DNA from: Eubacterium ramulus
Lineage (GTDB): Bacteria; Bacillota; Clostridia; Lachnospirales; Lachnospiraceae
Assembly (NCBI RefSeq): GCF_003122485.1
Contig: NZ_JRFU01000048.1
Span: 1-39,483 of the forward strand
Direction of reading: 5' to 3'
Length of the DNA: 39,483 bases
This document shows positions 34,052-39,483 of the stretch, one piece after another (position 1 is the first letter of the stretch; each line of letters opens with the position of its first letter). Position numbers and translations under genes: made by a program. A model generated the notes under the pieces. The model made no database searches and was not told the origin of the DNA. It saw only the letters and a list, made by a program, of their open reading frames with translations.

Positions 34052-34924
34052 TTATCGATTGGTTACATAGATATATGCATCTTCCAAAGTTACGTCACAA
34101 GCTATACATCCACTTTCTGACGGCATATTCTCCCCTAACAGTCTTAATCTAATTCCTTCCTCCGTATACTGCTTACTGGAAATATGATATTTTCTTTCTA
34201 ATTCTCTTGCAAGGCTTTCGTCCTCTGTACAGCATTCCCATACATGCCCTCTTGCCTTATTCAATAATTCCCTCATTGTTCCTGTATAAAGGAATCTACC
34301 TTTTTTCATAACCGCAAGCTGATTACAGGTTGCCATCAGATCCTCCACCACATGCGTTGAAAATAATACGGTGCGTTCTTCTGCAAAATCTACCAGTAAA
34401 TTACGGATACGGATGCGTTCCTCCGGATCGAGCCCTGTTGTTGGTTCATCCACAATTAAAAAATCCGGCTCATGGAGTAATGCCTGCACTAATCCAACTC
34501 TTCGCTTCATTCCACCTGAAAGCTGCCGCATTTTCTTTTTCTGATGGTCTGCAAGACTGGTCTTCTCCAGATAGTAATCAATCCTTTTCTTGCTTTCTCT
34601 TTTCTCAATTCCAGCCAGATCTCCCATATACTCCAGACATTCTCGAACAGTCAAAGACGGATACAGATCAATTTCCTGTGGCAGATACCCAATCTTTTTC
34701 TGTATCTTTTCGTAATTTGCTTCGCAATATAGCGTACCATCTAACAGAACTTTTCCACTTGTGGGTGCAAGCACCGTTGTAAGCACCCGCATCAACGTTG
34801 TTTTTCCTGCACCATTTTCACCTAACAGACCAAATATCCCATGTGGGATTTCCAGATCCACATGATCTACCGCTGTCACTCCATTTTTAAATGTTACTGT
34901 TAAATCGTCTATTCTTATACTCAT
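34052..34924 (-). CDS. ABC transporter ATP-binding protein
   Basis: This 290-residue ATPase has Walker A GENGAGKTT, Q-loop YLPQEIDLYPSL, signature QLSGGMKRRVG, Walker B DFLIVDEPTTGLDPEE and H-loop FSTHVVEDL. A C-terminal regulatory extension of about 75 residues follows, as in BcrA/drug-exporter ATPases. It begins 4 bp after the smaller permease gene. With the two permeases it forms an ABC-2 exporter, probably for peptide antibiotics or self-protection. Confidence 0.92.
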   Translation of the reverse strand: MSIRIDDLTVTFKNGVTAVDHVDLEIPHGIFGLLGENGAGKTTLMRVLTTVLAPTSGKVLLDGTLYCEANYEKIQKKIGYLPQEIDLYPSLTVRECLEYMGDLAGIEKRESKKRIDYYLEKTSLADHQKKKMRQLSGGMKRRVGLVQALLHEPDFLIVDEPTTGLDPEERIRIRNLLVDFAEERTVLFSTHVVEDLMATCNQLAVMKKGRFLYTGTMRELLNKARGHVWECCTEDESLARELERKYHISSKQYTEEGIRLRLLGENMPSESGCIACDVTLEDAYIYVTNR

Positions 34925-34928
34925 AATC

Positions 34929-35585
34929 TTACCCTCTCTTCTTTAATATCTTAGGAACAAATGCAAGCATCATCCCCGCAAATACCACGCACAGCACCTT
35001 CCCGCCAAGCCATCTCCACTCTGTCAGCTTACCGAAATCACAAGTTCCGTAGGAAAATGGTCCCCAGTTTTTCAAAAACTGAGTTGCCTTTCCGGAAATA
35101 GAGAAAAACCAGAAAAGCAGCACGACACCCATACCAATCCATCTGTTTCGAACCAGATTGCTGACAGTTACGGAAAGCACACTCCAAAACAAAACAGTTC
35201 CGGGAATCGCAATACAATAAATTCCAAACAAGGCACCGCCATCTAATTCTTCTGTCAGATTCACCGGTTTCTGCCAATAAAAGAGTCCATATGCCAACAA
35301 ACTGATTCCAATCAGATAAGCTACCTGCACAAATAGTCTTTTATAAACTACCCCTGCCTGCTTTTTTAGATTATAAAGGCAGAATACTTCCGAGCGTTTG
35401 CTCTGCACTTCCACCAGATAAGTATCTGCACAGAAAACGACTGCCAGAAGCGAAACAGCTCTTTCTACTGCCTGCCCGATTTCATTCGCATATACAACAG
35501 GCTGGATTGCACTCAATATCACAACAAAAGCGATTGAATATGCAATTTTATAATATGGCATACATATTTTTACTTCTTTCTTCAA
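34929..35585 (-). CDS. ABC transporter permease (smaller subunit)
   Basis: This 218-residue protein with about six hydrophobic segments (first at about 16-31) begins at TTG 35585. AAAAGGAGG lies 8 nt upstream and the start overlaps the previous stop (TTGA), showing translational coupling; upstream in-frame codons lie inside the previous gene. It pairs with the 354-residue permease as a heterodimeric membrane unit. Confidence 0.8.
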   Translation of the reverse strand: MKKEVKICMPYYKIAYSIAFVVILSAIQPVVYANEIGQAVERAVSLLAVVFCADTYLVEVQSKRSEVFCLYNLKKQAGVVYKRLFVQVAYLIGISLLAYGLFYWQKPVNLTEELDGGALFGIYCIAIPGTVLFWSVLSVTVSNLVRNRWIGMGVVLLFWFFSISGKATQFLKNWGPFSYGTCDFGKLTEWRWLGGKVLCVVFAGMMLAFVPKILKKRG

Positions 35586-36646
35586 TATACTCTCCTCCTT
35601 TTCCACATCCACACCGCTATAAACATGAGCAGTATGGATGCTGCCACAAGAAGCAGTTGATTGAGATATACCTGATGTGGCAATTCCGTTTCAAAAAAAT
35701 TCCCCGGAAATCGAACCATAATAGAGAATGGTCTTGCATGACACTGTCCTTTGCTATCCCATGTCAGCATATTAGAATAAATGATATAAAGAACCAGCGC
35801 CGGAACCGCTGGAAGCGGATTCTTAAACAGCAGCGCTGTAACCGCATACACACAGCAGATCATCAGGATGTTCGGCAGGACATACAGGATCGAATTCTGA
35901 ACAAAATCCAGTATGTTCATAGCAAATCCTGATTTTACTGCCGTGGCGTAACACAAAATGATAAATACGATATTCATAATGACCAGTGCCGCCGTCATAA
36001 TGAGAAATCCACTGCTTATTTTCCCGGCAATATATTGAAAAGCCGTCATCGGTTTGGTGTGCAGCAATTCATAAGTATTTTTCCTCATATCCTGGAAAAA
36101 TAAAAACGCCAGCAGAACCGTTGCAAAGAATGCCATATGCAGGCTTGCAAAATCTGTAAATTTTCTTCCGAAATAATAGGAGAATGGATGTTTCTCAAGA
36201 TTTTCTCTGATATACCGGTTGACTTCCTCCGGGCTTCCCTGATACCATGAAACGTCCTCATACACATAATTGGCACCATTAAAGTGGTATTCCGTTTTCA
36301 GATACTGACACGCCTCCGTAATCTTCATCTGTTTCATCTCAGATATCACTGCCTCCGCCTCTACTTCCGACATGCCAAACCCATTCTCTGTGTCCTGAAG
36401 TATCTTTACAATCTCTTTCTCCCACAGTTCTCTCTCCTTATCCGGTGTTGCCGGAATACATCCCTCCATAACATCCCCATCGGAGGCCATTTTTACCTTC
36501 CTGAAGGTTTCATCCGACTTCACGTAATGAATGGACAGATAGGGTGCAAGTGTCTGGTACATACTGATTAAAACAACAATCAAACCGATCCAGAATATCG
36601 GATTTTTAAGATAATTTTTCAGATTCCTTTTTATGATTGCTTTCAT
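35582..36646 (-). CDS. ABC transporter permease (larger subunit)
   Basis: This 354-residue ABC-2 permease has a first membrane helix at about 14-30, a large extracytoplasmic domain of about 140 residues, and five or more helices from about residue 172 onward (ASLHMAFFATVLLAFLFFQDMRKNTYELLHTKPM). The FQDMRKNTYELL sequence after the second helix resembles the amphipathic coupling segment of this family. GAAAGGCGGGATGACTT precedes the ATG. A terminator separates it from the kinase gene, so the transporter may have its own promoter or depend on read-through. Confidence 0.85.
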   Translation of the reverse strand: MKAIIKRNLKNYLKNPIFWIGLIVVLISMYQTLAPYLSIHYVKSDETFRKVKMASDGDVMEGCIPATPDKERELWEKEIVKILQDTENGFGMSEVEAEAVISEMKQMKITEACQYLKTEYHFNGANYVYEDVSWYQGSPEEVNRYIRENLEKHPFSYYFGRKFTDFASLHMAFFATVLLAFLFFQDMRKNTYELLHTKPMTAFQYIAGKISSGFLIMTAALVIMNIVFIILCYATAVKSGFAMNILDFVQNSILYVLPNILMICCVYAVTALLFKNPLPAVPALVLYIIYSNMLTWDSKGQCHARPFSIMVRFPGNFFETELPHQVYLNQLLLVAASILLMFIAVWMWKRRRVY

Positions 36647-36698
36647 AAGTCATCCCGCCTTTCTTTTTTCTACAAACAGCATAGCCTACAAATCACAA

Positions 36699-36733
36699 CA
36701 AAAAAACAACAGCCATTTATTTCTGCTGTTGTT
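36699..36733 (-). terminator. Intrinsic terminator after the kinase gene
   Basis: On the minus strand AACAACAGC and GCTGTTGTT form a perfect 9-bp stem with an 11-nt loop, followed by TTTTTTG. The stem includes the kinase stop region. Confidence 0.8.
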
Positions 36734-37919
36734 CTTCTAATACATAATTTTTAAACACTGCCTCAACTTCCGCACCGCCATCTGCTACATTTTTTATCAG
36801 CAGTTTCCCACCATGCCGTTCGCAGTAGATACGGCTGATATACATACCCATTCCAAAATGCTTTAAGTCATCCTGTGGATTCTCATGATAAAACGCCTGT
36901 GTCACCCTGTCGATATTTTCCTGAAATCCAATTCCGTCATCCCTGATACTCATTTTCAGATATTGGGGTGTCACTGTCAGCTTCAGCCTAACTTCCTGAT
37001 TGGCATAGCGGAATGCGTTAGCCAACAGATTATCCGCTACTTCCATGATGATTTCCTCATCCGCAGTCAGTATTTCAGATTCTCTCACTGTCGTCACTGT
37101 AAAATTCTTTTCTGATTTTTCCACCACGACTTCTGCCAGAGCTTCTATCTGGTTTATCAACTGCCGGATATCTACCACGGAACAGTTTAATTCCCGTTCT
37201 TCCAATTTCGTCATCTTCCTCATACTATCAATAAAATGGTTCATCCGTTCAATCTGAAGCATACCGCCCCTTAACATCTCCATCATTTTCTCTTGATCAA
37301 GCATATCTTCCGGAACAAATTCCAAAAGCATTTCCTGATATCCCCGCATGATTGCAAGCGGCGAGCGGATATCATGGGCAATCGCTGCACGCAGTACCCG
37401 CTCATCTTCGATCATCTGCCAAAGTCTACGGTTATTTTCTTCCAACTGCCCACGCATCCTTTCAAATTCCCTGCACAGCATCCCCATCTCGTCCTCGTTC
37501 TCATAAGCCATATGAAAATCCAGATCTTCCTCCGCAATCATCTGTGATGCCATCTTCAGTTCCTGAATCGGTCTCTTTAATTTATTTTTGTAAAACAGGC
37601 TGACCGCAATTCCACATCCGGCAAAAGAAAAAAGCAATACTCCGTACGTCTGAAGGAAATCACAGGTTTCTGAAATATGCCAGTCCATTCTGCTCATTTT
37701 ACTCTGATTCGGTCTCGGTACCACTACCTCAAAATTTTCATTGCGGTCATTCATTGCCTGATAATACTCGTCCTGATCCACGTACTTCCACCAGACCTCC
37801 TCCTGTATCTGCCCGGCAATCTCAATAATTGACACAGAAAGAAAAAAAGTGACAATCAAGCTGAGTATCGTATATAAAACCATTGTCTTTTTCAAGGATA
37901 AATTTCTTATCTTTTCCAT
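36717..37919 (-). CDS. Sensor histidine kinase with HAMP domain
   Basis: This 400-residue kinase has transmembrane helices at about 12-34 and 91-110 flanking an extracytoplasmic domain of about 55 residues. A HAMP segment (KRPIQELKMASQMIAEEDLDF), HisKA box AIAHDIRSPLAIM (His182), N-box ADNLLANAFRYA and a G-box variant HFGMGMYISRIYCERHGG follow. ATG 37919 lies inside the end of the regulator gene (13-bp overlap), with GGGGATGGGG upstream. It likely senses peptide antibiotic stress, together with the following transporter. Confidence 0.92.
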   Translation of the reverse strand: MEKIRNLSLKKTMVLYTILSLIVTFFLSVSIIEIAGQIQEEVWWKYVDQDEYYQAMNDRNENFEVVVPRPNQSKMSRMDWHISETCDFLQTYGVLLFSFAGCGIAVSLFYKNKLKRPIQELKMASQMIAEEDLDFHMAYENEDEMGMLCREFERMRGQLEENNRRLWQMIEDERVLRAAIAHDIRSPLAIMRGYQEMLLEFVPEDMLDQEKMMEMLRGGMLQIERMNHFIDSMRKMTKLEERELNCSVVDIRQLINQIEALAEVVVEKSEKNFTVTTVRESEILTADEEIIMEVADNLLANAFRYANQEVRLKLTVTPQYLKMSIRDDGIGFQENIDRVTQAFYHENPQDDLKHFGMGMYISRIYCERHGGKLLIKNVADGGAEVEAVFKNYVLEEQQQK

Positions 37920-38581
37920 CGATACCCCATCCCCCATACTGTCTCAATGTATTCTGTCTGCGTATATTCCGCCAGTTTCTTTCTCACTCTCCGGATCAGT
38001 TCCGTAACAACACGGCTGTCACCTTCCGCATCATAACCACACACCTTTTCGTATATCCGCTCCCTGTCAAAAACCTGTCCTGGATTCATGGACAAAAACT
38101 CAATGATTGCATATTCCAGCTTCGTAAGCTCCAAATCATTTTCACCGATCTGAACCCTCTTTGCTCCATAATCAATACTGAGGTCTCCGTGGAATCTGTA
38201 TTCAGACTTCCCTTTATGACGCTCCTCACGCTTCAAATGTGCAATAATACGAGCATCCAGTTCTTTCAGACTAAACGGCTTCAGTATATAGTCATCCCCA
38301 CCGGATAAAAGCCCGTTTACCCTGTCCTGCTCCTCCACTTTTGCCGTCAGGAAGATAATGGGACAAGTTACTTTGCCCCGGATACGTCTGCATACTTCTA
38401 ATCCGTCTATTTTAGGCATATTGATGTCCAGCAAGATAATATCCGGTTTCTTATGGATTTTTTCCAAAGCATCTGTGCCATCTTCTGCCATCATTACATC
38501 ATATCGTTTGATTTCAAAATAGTTCTTTAACATCTTTAATAATTCGATGTCATCATCCACGATCAAAATTCTATATGCCAC
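37907..38581 (-). CDS. OmpR-family response regulator
   Basis: This 224-residue regulator has IVDDD, phospho-acceptor Asp52 in IILLDINMP, LTAK and LKPFS, followed by a winged helix (LTKLEYAIIEFLSMNPGQVFDRERIYEKVCG, RRVRKKLAEYTQTEYIETVWGMGYRW). GTG 38581 is chosen because GAGGTG is 6 nt upstream. It is the first gene of the module and overlaps the kinase. Confidence 0.93.
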   Translation of the reverse strand: MAYRILIVDDDIELLKMLKNYFEIKRYDVMMAEDGTDALEKIHKKPDIILLDINMPKIDGLEVCRRIRGKVTCPIIFLTAKVEEQDRVNGLLSGGDDYILKPFSLKELDARIIAHLKREERHKGKSEYRFHGDLSIDYGAKRVQIGENDLELTKLEYAIIEFLSMNPGQVFDRERIYEKVCGYDAEGDSRVVTELIRRVRKKLAEYTQTEYIETVWGMGYRWKR

Positions 38582-38640
38582 TTTTATCACCTCGTTTTAT
38601 CAGTATACAACGAAAAAAACAATAAATAAACAACAAGAGA

Positions 38641-38867
38641 AACACTTCGAGCCGCCCATTGCCGGACGGCTCCTTTTATGCCCGAAAGCGATAACCAACA
38701 CCACGTATCGTTTCTATGTAGTGCGGTGTTTCCGGATTTTCTTCTATTTTCTTTCTCAAGTTCTTAATCAGACCGTAAATTCGGTTATTCACTTCTGACT
38801 CCGCTTCCTCATAGATATGCTGATAGATCTGTTCTTTCGTGAATACCCGATTAGGAGATAAAGCAAC
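38641..38867 (+). repeat. Direct repeat copy B: terminator plus winged-helix gene end
   Basis: Diverged copy of 33555-33782, including the terminator stem GAGCCG/CGGCTC (38649-38672) now in front of no gene on the plus strand. The two copies bracket the regulator/kinase/transporter module. Confidence 0.8.
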
Positions 38868-38939
38868 CACAGCGATTTGCTTCAAAAGTCTCTTTCGCCT
38901 GGTATACCGTTTATAACTTCTCATGTTTATCACCTTCAA
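38676..38939 (-). pseudogene. Truncated winged-helix gene (copy of 33588-33992)
   Basis: The last 66 codons (ALSPNRVFTKEQIYQHIYEE through GYRFRA) are nearly identical to the intact gene at 33588. The first 22 codons (MKVINMRSYKRYTRRKRLLKQ) are unrelated and remove the first helix and beta sheet of the fold. It could still be translated as an 87-residue protein, but the DNA-binding fold would be incomplete, so I call it a remnant. Confidence 0.7.
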
Positions 38940-38997
38940 TCTGCTTTCAAATTTAATAATCTATATTTTATGACAATTCAGCATATAGAAAAGTTAG

Positions 38998-39252
38998 TTA
39001 TTCGTGAAAATTATTTTTAAATTTAGAACTTGCATAACCACTACGATGTAAAAACAGTTTAGAGGCATTTATGACAGAGATTGATTTTATCTGGTTTTCG
39101 ACTTTCTCCACGAAAGTGGCAAAAAATACCTGGCTACGAATTCCTTCGCTTAGGGCAAATCTGAAATCCTGAACGCTTTTATTCCTGTAGCCGACAAATT
39201 TGTCATCAACATAAGGCAAAAGCTTCATTGAGGAATCTATTTCATTTGACAT
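38998..39252 (-). CDS. Possible small hypothetical protein or fragment
   Basis: An 84-codon frame (SNEIDSSMKLLPYVDDKFVGYRNKSVQDFRFALSEG) with plausible protein composition, but no ribosome site before its ATG. Its start overlaps the -35 box of the plus-strand promoter at 39246. It may be the 5' fragment of an inactivated gene. Low confidence. Confidence 0.3.
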   Translation of the reverse strand: MSNEIDSSMKLLPYVDDKFVGYRNKSVQDFRFALSEGIRSQVFFATFVEKVENQIKSISVINASKLFLHRSGYASSKFKNNFHE

Positions 39253-39274
39253 ATACTACATCTAGTGTTATACT
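39246..39274 (+). promoter_or_regulatory. Element promoter P2 (third backbone operon)
   Basis: TTGACA (39246-39251), 17-bp spacer TATACTACATCTAGTGT and TATACT (39269-39274). Spacer identity with the promoter at 24066 is 14 of 17, far above what promoter function needs, so a shared regulator site is likely within it. Confidence 0.8.
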
Positions 39275-39321
39275 GTTCTTATATCAATTATTTGTGTCAA
39301 TCCGGAAAGGATTTATCACAC

Positions 39322-39452
39322 GCAGTTTAGGTTTGAAACGTAGTCAGGAGTTTTCCTATGCCCAACAAGCAGCAGGGACTTCTGGCTTTTTTTATTTTGC
39401 AGGAAACTGCATCTATTTTGAGAATGAACATAAGCGTCATTCTCTTTTTTTA
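39322..39452 (+). promoter_or_regulatory. Leader attenuator L2 with two tandem terminators
   Basis: The motif GCAGTTTAGGTTTGAAA (39322-39338) is followed by terminator 1: GTCAGGAGTT (39343-39352) pairs with GACTTCTGGC before TTTTTTTATTTT. Terminator 2 is GAATGA/TCATTC then TCTTTTTTT (39422-39452). The window ends with AAAGGAGGATTACGGA, the ribosome site of the next gene. GCAGTTT can also pair with GGAAACTGC around 39402-39410, giving a possible alternative fold that spans terminator 1. Confidence 0.7.
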
Positions 39453-39459
39453 TGCCTGA
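39358..39459 (+). CDS. Possible 33-residue leader peptide
   Basis: ATG 39358 lies 7 nt after GGAG (AGTCAGGAGTTTTCCT) and opens a 33-codon frame (MPNKQQGLLAFFILQETASI, ending FFYA) with a hydrophobic C-terminal half. The frame spans both terminators of the leader, so its translation would disrupt them. The other leader at 24135 has no equivalent frame, which weakens the case for a shared peptide mechanism. Confidence 0.35.
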   Translation: MPNKQQGLLAFFILQETASILRMNISVILFFYA

Positions 39460-39483
39460 ACGCAGGGAAAGGAGGATTACGGA

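Overview
The window looks like accessory DNA of a gut Firmicute, most likely a Lachnospiraceae-type clostridium. Ribosome sites are strong AGGAGG types, operons are tightly packed, the surface protein has a sortase tail of the PxKTG type, and the tet(O/32/O)-tet(40) pair is known from this group. I read the plus-strand genes as the backbone of a large integrative conjugative element or plasmid. That reading is an inference, because no VirB4/VirD4 gene lies inside the window.

Layout. (1) 1-5692, plus strand: backbone operon with a cell-wall-anchored VaFE adhesin (5' end cut by the window), small hypothetical and membrane proteins, a DUF3268 zinc-finger protein and a sigma-70-like factor, closed by a strong terminator. 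(2) About 5749-16612: a roughly 10.9-kb mobilizable transposon of the Tn4451/TnpX serine-recombinase type. It carries recombinase, TnpW-like protein, DnaC-like ATPase, replisome organizer, relaxase, MobC, a probable oriT, a broken sigma gene with an HTH partner, and two tetracycline-resistance genes behind a Tn916/tet(M)-type attenuated leader. (3) 16674-23999, minus strand: cargo with an XRE membrane regulator, a YccF/EcsC operon behind a yybP-ykoY (manganese) riboswitch, a VapD-type toxin-antitoxin pair, and a response regulator/ABC transporter/histidine kinase operon. (4) 24066-33589, plus strand: second backbone operon with SSB, MoxR-like AAA ATPase, XRE protein, VWA protein with an HExxH motif, AbrB/SpoVT-like regulator and several small proteins. 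(5) 33588-38939, minus strand: second response regulator/kinase/ABC cargo module, bracketed by two diverged copies of a winged-helix gene end plus terminator. (6) 39246-39483, plus strand: the promoter and leader of a third backbone operon whose genes lie beyond the window.

The most novel feature I see is a matched pair of long leaders at 24066-24275 and 39246-39483. Both have a near-identical promoter, including the spacer between -35 and -10. Both then carry a shared GCAGTTTARGTTTGRAA motif, and exactly 21 nt after its start an intrinsic terminator stem begins. This suggests one element-wide regulatory system that controls read-through into backbone operons, perhaps antitermination or RNA sensing. 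Both cargo blocks sit at boundaries between such operons, after a terminator and before the next promoter, so backbone expression would be undisturbed.

Identifications rest on reading motifs in the sequence and on remembered families; no database search was run.
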